Origin: DATBLE01 sp963764565
GTDB taxonomy: Bacteria > Actinomycetota > Thermoleophilia > Gaiellales > Gaiellaceae
DNA: 64,000 nt
Reading direction: 5' to 3'
NCBI GenBank assembly: GCA_963764565.1
Contig: CAVXTD010000002.1
Span: 62,001-126,000, forward strand
The first letter of the stretch is position 1. Every line of letters begins with the position of its first letter. The notes under the pieces are model-generated. The model was not told the DNA's origin and ran no database searches. It was given only the letters and a program-made list of their open reading frames with translations. The position numbers were made by a program, and so were the translations under genes. This document shows positions 30,689 through 38,723 of the stretch, piece by piece.

Positions 30689-31137
30689 GGGCAACTCTCG
30701 TCCGCCGGCACCGCTGTTCGAGCGACGAGCCGCAGCCAGCGCTGACCGTCTTGCTCGTACGATTCGGCGCCGGCGGCGAGCGCAGCGACCATGCGGCCGA
30801 GCGCGATCCCCTCCGATTGCGGGCGCGGGTCCAGGGGATCCCGGTCGAATGGCCCGACGACGATCGACATCGACCCGCTCTCGATTCTCGCGTCGAGCGT
30901 CAACTCGCCCCTCGCCGTGACGGCCATCAGCACACTCTCCAGAGCGAGCTGAAGCTCATCCATCGCCTCGAATCCGAGCCCGACGCGCGCCGCCAGGCCG
31001 CCGACGAAAAGCCGGGCGATCCCGATGCTGCCGCGCTCGGCAGGAACCGTCAGCGTGACCGATTCGACGCCTGTCACCGAGACGGCATCATTGCCGATTC
31101 GGACTCGCCGGTCGATGGGCAGCTTGTGAGCAGACAT
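30685..31137 (-). CDS. GHKL-like anti-sigma relative with degenerate ATP site
   Basis: The protein has about 150 residues. The fold pattern follows RsbW proteins: VESVTLTVPAERGSIGIARL, then FEAMDELQLALESVLMAVTA at the N-box position and SMSIVVGPFD at the G1 position. The N-box Asn is replaced (ESVLMAV instead of EAxxNAxxH) and no DxGxG is present, so ATP is probably not bound. The end IALGRMVAALAAGAESYEQD corresponds to the G2 helix. ATG 31137 is preferred, although upstream starts exist. It is the first gene of the three-gene operon and is coupled by ATGA to the sigma-like gene. It may be a binding partner rather than a kinase. Confidence 0.62.
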   Translation of the reverse strand: MSAHKLPIDRRVRIGNDAVSVTGVESVTLTVPAERGSIGIARLFVGGLAARVGLGFEAMDELQLALESVLMAVTARGELTLDARIESGSMSIVVGPFDRDPLDPRPQSEGIALGRMVAALAAGAESYEQDGQRWLRLVARTAVPADESCP

Positions 31138-31493
31138 GGACGGGCGGGCGGGCCCGGCAGCCCGAGACAACGCTCCAATGCCGGTTACCCGGATCGAGCG
31201 TCGACCAAACGCTGCTCCGCCACGCGCGGTCCAGGCCGGCTCCGCTCAGTACTGCTTGCGGGAGGCCACGGCGCGCTCCGGAGGACCCAGAGCGCCGCGG
31301 AACCGGTTGAGCTTGTTTCGCGCACGCCTCCGAGCTGGCGACGACGACGTCGTGGGCGGCCGACGCCTCGACGCCGGGTTGCAGCATGGACTCCAGTGTA
31401 GTCGCGCCCCGAACACGTCCTGCCGAGGGTTGCTGCGAGATTCGGGTCGGGGGGCCGCGTTGGCTGCGACCCCCCGAACTCCAGGTCTGTGTC
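31138..31493. other. 356-bp intergenic region
   Basis: This is the leader side of the anti-sigma operon and the tail side of the Ig-like gene. A minus-strand open frame (about 31387-31241, starting MLQPGVEASAAHDVVVASSE) could encode a small protein if one indel is assumed, because a neighbouring frame ends cleanly RNKLNRFRGALGPPERAVAS. No family is recognised. The terminator-like hairpin at 31443-31479 is listed separately. No promoter is obvious by eye. Confidence 0.3.
31443..31479 (-). terminator. Terminator-like hairpin after the Ig-like gene
   Basis: The arms TCGGGGGGCCGC (from 31446) and GCGACCCCCCGA, with one mismatch, enclose a short GTTGGCT loop. The hairpin starts 15 bp past the stop of the minus-strand Ig-like gene. 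No T-run follows, as is usual in GC-rich actinobacteria. Confidence 0.5.
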
Positions 31494-32623
31494 TCAGCCG
31501 TTCAGTTTGACGCGGACGGAGAAGAGGCGGCGGGTGGAGATGCCGCCGAGGAGGTTCTCTCCCGACTTGCGCGCCCGGGCGAAGATCACGATCAGCTGCT
31601 GATTCGAGCTGACCGGGAAGCCGGCGAGCATCCGGAAGTCGAGCTCCGCCCAGCCGTTGCTGTCGGTCTGCTGCTCGGAAGGGATCGTCAGCTGGTTGAA
31701 CGGCACGGCTGTTGCGTAGACGAGCGCGCCCTGGACCGACCGTCCTTCGCAGGCAGAGACGTGGTAGCGGACGATCAGCTGATTCGTGCCGCGGTTAACC
31801 ACCGACGGGCTGGTCTGCTGGGCATCGATCAGCAGCCGAGCCGGCGAGCCGATATTGGCCACGTTGACCGCACCGTTGCCGCCCGGGCAACCGGCGACCG
31901 GCGGCGGCGGCGCAGGGGCAGCCGCGCTGATCACAGCCGTCGGCACGGACGATGCGAACGTTCTGCCCGCCGCGTTCTGCGCGCCGACCTTGAACCGGAT
32001 CGTGTTCCCGACGTCAGCCGAGGTCAGCAGGTAGGTGCGCTTATTGGCACCGTTGATGTCCGAGCAGCCGGCCCCGTTCTTGTCGCAGCGCACCCAGTAG
32101 TCGTTGTAGTCGCTCGGCTTGCCGCTCCATTTGCCTCTGTCGCCGGTGAGCGTCTTGCCCTCCCGCGGCGTGCCCTTGATCGTCGGAGGAGAGGTGTTGT
32201 CCGGCAACAGCACGCCCGCAGCAATGACCACCGCAGTCGGATCGGACGATGTGGTCGTGGTGCCGTCCGCGTTGGTCGCCCTGACCTTGAGCCGCAAGGT
32301 GGCGCCGACATCGGCCGACGTGACCACGTAGGTCGCGAATGCGCCCCGCTGATGTTCGAGCAGCCACTCCCACTCTTGCTGCAACGCATCCAGAAGTACT
32401 TGAAGCTCGTCGCTCCAGTCCAGGCGCCGACGTGCCCGGTCAGCGTCTCTCCCTTCTGCGGCGTGCCGTCGATAGTCGGCGCATGGGTGTTTACGGGCTT
32501 CGCCGAGCTCGCCGCTGCTCCAGCACCGACGAGAACGCCGAAACCGATCACGAGCGCGAGCGCAGCGCAGATACCTGAGACTGCTCCGAAGAGCGTCCCA
32601 CGACTCTTGGCAAAATAAGCCAT
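31494..32623 (-). CDS. Secreted protein with two Ig-like repeats
   Basis: This is a surface or secreted protein of about 375 residues. The ATG at 32623 has a good ribosome site (AAGGAG). The signal peptide LFGAVSGICAALALVIGFGV is followed by two Ig-like repeats. Repeat one runs from APTIDGTPQKGETLTGHVGA to YVVTSADVGATLRLKVRATN. Repeat two runs from PPTIKGTPREGKTLTGDRGK to YLLTSADVGNTIRFKVGAQN. Each repeat has a conserved Trp and a C-x-K/N-G-x-GC pair. A proline linker leads to a C-terminal beta domain (NQLIVRYHVSACEGRSVQGA) with no assigned role. One indel near 32345 splits repeat one. This repeat type is common in Thermoleophilia. Confidence 0.82.
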
Positions 32624-33297
32624 CTTCAACTCCTTACATGTCGACATCGACCAGTTGCTCGGCAAGCCGTCTTGCAGGCTATTCGGAACGAACGATTTCT
32701 TCTCGCTTGCAGCCGGTCGTTTCGTCTTTGGCTCCTGACGCAGGTGCCCGTTTCGATCAGCCTCTAAAACCCCGGCCCGCCAGGATCTTACGAAAGTGGC
32801 GTCAGGAGAGCAGTTCCGGGAAAGACTCGACCACTTCGGAGTGGCGATGTTCGATGCAGGTTCGCGCCCAGAGGCTGGTGAGATCCACGAGCCGCTCCCC
32901 AAGATGCTCGATGGCGTCCGCGCCCGTCGGCAGGGCCGACCTGGGGCACTTCGATCCGAACCTGGTGCAATGCCGCTTCGGTCGGCCCACCGCTCATCTG
33001 GTGGCGATTCTCCGATATGACCGCTGCCGGACTCACCTCTAGCACGACAGATCGGCCGAGTTCGTGAAGCTCGGCCGCCGTCACTTCACGGCCGGCGAAG
33101 ATCCGAAGCTGACCCTGATCTCGAGTCCCACGTCATCGCGTGCGAAGACAAAGGCGACGGCGGTTCGGAAACCATCAGCCAGGCTGTTCCCCGCGGCGCA
33201 AGATCCTACGCATCGGAAGAGCTGCTCCGCCCGGTGCAATCGGGCCTCATTGCCGCCGATTCGGCGTTCCCTCGCGACGTCTCGCCACAATGGAACC
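32624..33297. other. 674-bp region with no firm gene
   Basis: The best candidate is on the minus strand, where two overlapping frames (33084-32788 and 32990-32802) join into VRIEVPQVGPADG and DAIEHLGERLVDLTSLWART, ending FPELLS. The pattern vaguely resembles the last third of a GHKL anti-sigma protein, but it lacks the ATP-binding boxes. A further frame at 33329-33081 ends RDDVGLEIRVSFGSSPAVK. Each would need several indels. I see no RNA gene or repeat here. The hypF promoter should lie in the right end. Confidence 0.3.
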
Positions 33298-35437
33298 ATG
33301 GAGCGGCGCCGGTTCCAGGTGGGCGGCATCGTGCAGGGCGTGGGCTTCAGGCCGTTCGTCTACGGTCTCGCCCGCAAGCACCGTCTCGGCGGCTACGTCC
33401 TCAACGACGGGAACGGCGTCACGATCGAGGTGGACGGGCTGCGGGACGCGATCGATACGTTTGCCGACGAGCTCCGTGAAGACGCGCCGAAGCTCGCCCG
33501 GATCGACACGGTCGAGGTCGAGGTGCTGCCGTCGCAGGGCGAGCGCGAATTCACGATTGCGGCGAGCGCCGCGACCGGCCGAAGCGCCCTGATCCCACCT
33601 GACGTGGCCACGTGTGATGACTGCCTGCGCGAGCTCCTTGACCCGGACGACCGCCGCTACCGCTACCCGTTCGTCAACTGCACGCAGTGCGGGCCCCGCT
33701 TCACGATTGTCCGTTCGGTGCCGTACGACCGGCCGAACACGACAATGGCCGGTTTCCCGCTGTGCTCGGAATGCCGGCTCGAGTACGAGGATCCCCTCGA
33801 TCGGCGCTTCCATGCCGAACCGATTGCCTGCCCAGTCTGCGGGCCGCAGCTCTCTCTGCCGATCGAGCGGGCAGTTGACCTGCTCCGCGAGGGTGCGATC
33901 CTCGCGATCAAGGGACTCGGTGGCTACCACCTCGCGTGCGACGCCGCGAACGAGGAGGCTGTCGCACGGCTGCGGAGCCGTAAGCACCGTGAGGACAAGC
34001 CGTTCGCACTCCTCAGCGCCGCCCCCGAGACGCTCGCGACGATCGACGAAGAGGAGCTCGATCTCCTACGCAGCCGGGAGCGGCCGATCGTCCTGCTTCG
34101 ACGCCGCGAGGACGCTGCGATCGCGCCGTCGGTGGCGCCGGGGTCGGCGTGGCTCGGGCTGATGCTGCCGTACACGCCGCTGCACCACCTGCTGGCGGCC
34201 GATTTCGCCGGGCCACTCGTGCTGACGAGCGGAAACACCTCCGACGAGCCGATCGCCTTCGAGGACGGCGAGGCGCGCGAGCGTCTGGCCGGGATCGCCG
34301 ACGAGTTCCTCGGCCACGACCGCCCGATCCACCGCCGCTGCGAGGACTCTGTCGTCCGGGCGCAGTTCGCCGTCCGCCGCTCGCGCGGCTACGCGCCCTC
34401 CGCGCTGCCGCTGCCGGTCCCCTCGACGCGGCCGCTGGTCGCCGCCGGAGCGAGCATGAAGAGCACCTTCTGCGTGGTGCGCGGCGGCGAGGCGTACCTC
34501 TCGCCGCATCTCGGCGACCTCGACTCCGAGCTCGCCTACCGAGCCTTCGCCGAGGATCTGGCGCTCTATCTCGAGATGCTCGCCGTCGACCCCGAGGTGA
34601 TCGCCCACGATCTCCACCCCGAGTACCTCGCGACCAAGTGGGCTCAGGAGCAGGAGGCCGAGCTCATCGGCGTCCAGCACCACCACGCCCATGCCGCGGC
34701 GTGCCTCGCCGAGCACGGCCTGACGGGGCCTGCGCTCGCGGTGGTCTTCGACGGCACCGGCTACGGGCCGGACGGGACGCTCTGGGGCGGGGAGATCCTC
34801 CACTGCGACCTCGCCGGGTACGAGCGGCTCGCCCATCTCGAGCCGGTGCCGCTGCCGGGCGGCGAGAAGGCGATCCGCGAGCCATGGCGCGTGCGCAGCG
34901 GTACACCTCGAGCGGGCCGGGCGGCCGGTCCCCTTCGAGCGCTGGCCGGCGGTGCGGCAGAGCCTTGCTGTGAACGCACCGCTTTCCTCGGGGATGGGCC
35001 GGCTCTTCGACGCGGTCGCGGCGCTGCTCGGGGTGCGCGAGGAGGTCACCTACGAGGGCCAGGCCGCGATCGAGCTCGAGCACCTGGCCGGCGACACCGC
35101 AGCCGAGCCCTACGCCTGGCCCTTCGGCGACGGCGCCGCGCTGGTTGGCCTCGTCCACGACGATCTCGCCGCCGGCCGGCCGAGACCGGAGCTCGCGGCC
35201 GCCTTCCACGAGACGATCGCGGCCGCGACCGTGGCAGCCTGCGCCGAGCTCGCCGGCCCGCGGACGGTCGTCCTCTCCGGCGGCAGCTTCCAGAACCTGC
35301 GCCTCCTCGAAGCGACGAAGCGCGGGCTCGAGCGAAAAGGCTTCGCCGTCATCAGCCACCGCCGTGTCCCGCCGAACGACGGCGGAATCAGCTACGGCCA
35401 GGCAGCGGTCGCAGCCGCGCAGCTTGCGGGCGGCTGA
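33298..35437 (+). CDS. hypF: Carbamoyltransferase HypF
   Basis: HypF makes thiocarbamate on HypE for the cyanide ligands of NiFe hydrogenases. The domains are in the usual order. The acylphosphatase part has GIVQGVGFRPFVYGLAR. Zinc fingers include CDDCLREL, CTQCGPRFT, CSECRLEY and CPVCGPQL. The YrdC-like part has EGAILAIKGLGGYHLACDAA and LVLTSGNTSDEPI. The Kae1-like part has HHHAHAAACLAEHG, VVFDGTGYGPDGT and VVLSGGSFQNLRL. One extra base near 34890 shifts the frame, and the C-terminus continues from AAVHLERAGRPVPFERW. About 713 residues is close to the family length. No other hyp or hydrogenase gene is in the window, so its job here is unproven. Confidence 0.93.
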
Positions 35438-35483
35438 GCGGGACCTTCCGGGACGGCTCGATCCGCGATAGAACCTCCGAGGC

Positions 35484-36655
35484 ATGGACGGCCTCGGGCT
35501 TGCAGACAGTCTCGACCGGCTCGGAACGGAGACCGCGTTCACGGTGCTCGCCCGTGCGAACGAGCTCGAGCGGGCGGGGCGCCGGATCGTTCACCTGGAG
35601 ATCGGGGAGCCCGACTTTCCGACGCCGGCACACATCTGCGAGGCGGCCGCCGCCGCGTTGCGGGCTGGGCATACCTCCTACTGCCCGTCCGCCGGGATTC
35701 CGGAGCTCCGCGAGGCGGCCGCCGACTACCTCGCCGCCAGTCGCGGGCTCCCGATCGAGCCCGAGCGCGTGCTGATCGGCACGGGGGCAAAGCCGTTCCT
35801 GTTCTTCACGATCCTCGCGACCTGCAACCCGGGTGACGAGGTGATCTACCCCGACCCCGGCTTCCCGATCTACGAGTCCGCGATCCGCTTCGCCGGCGCG
35901 GTGCCGGTGCCGCTGCCGTTGCACGAGGAGCTCGACTTCGTCTTCGACCCTGACGAGCTTCAACGCAAGCTCGGCAAGAAGACAAAGCTCGTCATCCTGA
36001 ACTCGCCAAACAACCCGACCGGCGCCGTGACCGGGCCCGAGCAGACTGCTGCGACTGCGCGGTCGATCGCAGCCACGGACGCCTGGGTTCTCTCGGACGA
36101 GATCTACTCGCAGATGCTCTACGAGGGTGAGTTCGCGAGCATCGCCTGCGAGCCGGGCATGCTCGAGCGGACAGTTCTGCTCGACGGACTCTCGAAGACG
36201 TTCTCGATGACCGGGTGGCGGTGCGGCTTCGCGGCCGTACCGGAGCCGCTCGTCGATCCGCTCACGCGCTTCTTCACCAACTCGACGTCCTGCGTCCCCC
36301 CTTCGTCCAGCACGCGGGCGTCGCCGCCCTGCGCGGACCGATGGACGAGCCGCAGGCGATGATGGCCGAGTTCGCCCGCCGCCGCGAACTCGTCGTCGAC
36401 GGTCTCAATGCCTTGCCCGGAGTCTCCTGCCGGCGCCCGCGCGGCGCCTTCTATGCCTTCCCGAACGTCCGCGGGCTCCCAATCGACGCCGACGAGCTGG
36501 CGCGGCGGCTACTCGACGAAGCGGGCGTCGCCGTCCTGGCCGGCAGCGCGTTCGGGCAGGTCGGCAAGGATCATCTCAGGCTCTCGTACGCCAACTCGCA
36601 GGAGAATCTCTCGCTGGCGCTCGAGCGGCTCGGCGAGTTCGTCGACGCGCTGTAG
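35484..36655 (+). CDS. PLP-dependent aminotransferase, class I/II
   Basis: This is a fold-type I aminotransferase of about 390 residues, in the aspartate/aromatic aminotransferase group. It opens with LEIGEPDFPTPAHI. PLP contacts include LIGTGAKPFLFF and ILNSPNNPTGAV, then WVLSDEIYSQMLYEG. The Schiff-base lysine is in LDGLSKTFSMTGWRCGFAAV. The substrate carboxylate arginine is in HLRLSYANSQENLSLALERL. A C-run near 36296-36301 is one C short, which breaks the frame after TSCVPP. That is most simply a homopolymer error. It starts 47 bp after hypF on the same strand, so the two may be co-transcribed. The substrate cannot be told. Confidence 0.92.
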
Positions 36656-36727
36656 TCGATCGCGGCGGGTGGGGAGCTCAACCACCCTGCGGCCCCCGCT
36701 CGGGCATACGGGTAGGGTTGCCGAGCG

Positions 36728-37150
36728 ATGGACATGCGCCGCTTCCTCCCGATCCTGCTGATCGCCTTCGCGGCGCTCTTCATCCTCCCCCAGCTCTTCC
36801 GGCACTCGAGCTCGAAGACGCTCTCCTCGAAGGATCGCGCGATGCTGACGAGGGACGCGATGCTCCGCATCGACAAGGCGGAGAAGGCGCTTTTCGAGGC
36901 CAACGGAAAGTACTCGGCCAACCTCACCGACCTCGTGGTCGCCGACAAGGTGCTCGCGCGCGAGCTGACGGTGCCGCTGACCATCGACCTGACCACGGGC
37001 ACGGGCGCCAAGAGCTATGTCGTCCGCGTCTCGAGCGACGTGGTCAGCGTCGCGAGGGCGCGCTCGGGCGACAAGGTCATCCTGAGCAACTGCCGCACGA
37101 TCAAGTCAGTCAGCGGCTTCAAGTGCCCGGTGCCCGCCGTCAAGAAGTAA
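36728..37150 (+). CDS. Small membrane-anchored protein of unknown function
   Basis: The protein has 140 residues. A short basic start (MDMRRF) precedes one hydrophobic helix (LPILLIAFAALFILPQLFRH), which is an uncleaved anchor. The exterior part begins SSKDRAMLTRDAMLRIDKAE and includes ALFEANGKYSANLTDLVVAD, reminiscent of the soluble part of pseudopilin-like proteins with a GKYPxxLxDL motif. However, no prepilin cleavage site is visible. It ends GFKCPVPAVKK and has two cysteines that may pair. The family is not recognised. It overlaps the small zinc-ribbon gene. Confidence 0.65.
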   Translation: MDMRRFLPILLIAFAALFILPQLFRHSSSKTLSSKDRAMLTRDAMLRIDKAEKALFEANGKYSANLTDLVVADKVLARELTVPLTIDLTTGTGAKSYVVRVSSDVVSVARARSGDKVILSNCRTIKSVSGFKCPVPAVKK

Positions 37151-37401
37151 CCGCGGCGGGTCCGCGCTGGTGGGAGCTCCGGCGCGCGCAGAACCTCAAG
37201 CCCGCCACCTACACCTGCCCGCTGTGCGGACGCCGGCTCCAATCGATGAGCGACCACCTGTTGCTCTTTCCCGAAGGCGACCACGCGCAGCGACGGCACG
37301 CGCACGTCGAGTGCGTGCGGGCAGCGCGCGAGTCCGGCCGGCTGCCGTCCCGGAGCGAGTGGCGGCGCACGCAGCCCCGCCGCCGCTGGTTCGGCAGGTA
37401 G
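37123..37401 (+). CDS. Small zinc-ribbon protein
   Basis: The core is PRWWELRRAQNLKPATYTCP with a CPLCGRRL knuckle. It is followed by DHLLLFPEGDHAQRRHAHVE, where C and H residues in HAHVECVRAA could complete a metal site, and the protein ends RRRWFGR. About 90 residues. The only possible start in frame is the GTG at 37123, inside the previous gene, and it overlaps that gene by 28 bp, so the true start is uncertain. The basic C-terminus suggests nucleic-acid contact, which is inference. Similar small proteins occur next to other housekeeping genes in actinobacteria. Confidence 0.6.
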   Translation: MPGARRQEVTAAGPRWWELRRAQNLKPATYTCPLCGRRLQSMSDHLLLFPEGDHAQRRHAHVECVRAARESGRLPSRSEWRRTQPRRRWFGR

Positions 37402-37421
37402 TCGCGGCAGGCCAGCAGATC

Positions 37422-37450
37422 AGTGTCTGACACCGAAGGGGTCTGACACT
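37422..37450 (+). repeat. 29-bp dyad repeat, copy 1
   Basis: The element is made of two near-identical units, AGTGTCTGACACC and GGTCTGACACT, around GAAGG. Each unit is itself a small palindrome (GTGTC-T-GACAC). It lies between the convergent zinc-ribbon and rsgA genes. A second copy, inverted and differing at one base, lies at 43090-43118, also between convergent genes. Confidence 0.8.
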
Positions 37451-37478
37451 GCAGCTCGAACCGGGCTGATCTGTCGAC

Positions 37479-38562
37479 CTACCAGGACGTCTTCCGCATG
37501 CTGCGTGCGAAGCGGCGCCGCTCCTTCCTCGCCTCGGCGCGAAGCCTCGCGTCCTGCTTGATCGCGAGGTGCGCGAGCTCGCCCTGAAGCTTTCGCCAAC
37601 TCTCGAAGCGCTCTCGCTCGAGCGTCCCGTCCGCCAGCGCAGCGCGAATGGCGCAGCCCGGCTCGCTCTGGTGGGCGCAGTCGGCGAACCGGCACCTGGC
37701 GGCGGCCTCGGACACGTCGTCGAATGCAGCCGCGAGGCCCTCTTCGGACTCCCACAGCCTGAGCTCGCGCATTCCCGGCGTGTCCAGGAACAGCCCACCG
37801 CCCGGAAGGAGCAGCAGCTGGCGGTTGGTGGTCGTGTGCCGGCCGCGGCCGTCAGAGCGCAGGCCGCCGGTCGCCATCAGCTCCTCGCCCGCGAGCCGGT
37901 TGACAAGCGACGACTTGCCGACGCCCGACGAGCCGAGCGCTGCCACCGTCCGGTTGTCCGCGAAGTAGCCACGAAGCGCCTCGACGCCGTCGCCGGTGAG
38001 GTTGGAGACCGCGTGCACCGGCACACCCAATGCGACCGCCTCGACCTCCAGGAGGGCGAGCGGGGACATCGGCGCAGAGATCGGACTTCGTCAGCACGAC
38101 GACCGGCTGAGCACCGCTCTCCCAGCCGAGGGCCAGGTACCGCTCGAGCCGGCGGATGTTCAGGTCGCCGTCGAGTCCGGCTGTGAGGAAGACGAAATCC
38201 ACGTTTGCGGCGACGACCTGCTCGACCGTCTGGCCGTGGTCGGTGGCCGCCATCCGCGAGAACTTCGTCCGCCGCGGTAGCAACGCCTGAACGAGAGCGC
38301 GCTCGGCACCCTCGGCGTCGGCGATCGCGACCCAGTCGCCGACAGCCGGGAGGTCGCCGCGCACCTCGACGGCATGGCGGAGCCGGCCGGACAGCTCGGC
38401 CGGCCGCTCTCCGCGGGCCGTGTACAGGACGTAGGCGTCGCGATGCTCGACGGCGACGCGTGCTGGTTCGAGACCGTCGGCCGCATGCGGGGCAAGATGC
38501 TGTTCGAAGGCTGGAGTCCAGCCTAGGTGTTCAAGCACGTCGGTTCTCCTTTTTGCGCTCAT
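37479..38562 (-). CDS. rsgA: Ribosome small subunit GTPase RsgA
   Basis: This is a circularly permuted GTPase that checks late 30S subunit assembly. An N-terminal OB domain includes LSGRLRHAVEVRGDLPAVGD. The G4 motif LTKSDL comes before the P-loop LGSSGVGKSSLVNRLAGEEL, as expected for the permuted order. G3 is in LFLDTPGMREL. The C-terminal zinc site has CRFADCAHQSEPGC. About 360 residues. One indel near 38080 breaks the frame just after G4. The start is taken as the ATG giving MSAKRRTDVLEHLGWTPAFE. The 29-bp repeat lies just past its stop. Confidence 0.93.
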
Positions 38563-38622
38563 CCGGAAGACGACGGCACGCAGCCGCCGGGACACTGAGG
38601 AGCAGAGCGCGTTCGAGCCGTG

Positions 38623-38676
38623 CTAGAAGGTCGCGCGCGCGCTGCGCCGGAGGCGATCGGCAAGGGTCTCTGACAT
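38623..38676 (-). CDS. Possible 17-residue leader peptide
   Basis: A very strong ribosome site (AGGAGGTGGCACCG) precedes an ATG that opens a frame of only 17 codons, MSETLADRLRRSARATF, ending at a TAG 60 bp before the rsgA start. Such a good site in front of so short a frame suggests a leader peptide or the broken start of another gene. Nothing else supports translation. Confidence 0.4.
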   Translation of the reverse strand: MSETLADRLRRSARATF

Positions 38677-38723
38677 CGGTGCCACCTCCTGGTCGCGGGC
38701 CTCGGCGCGCAGCGCCTGAACGC

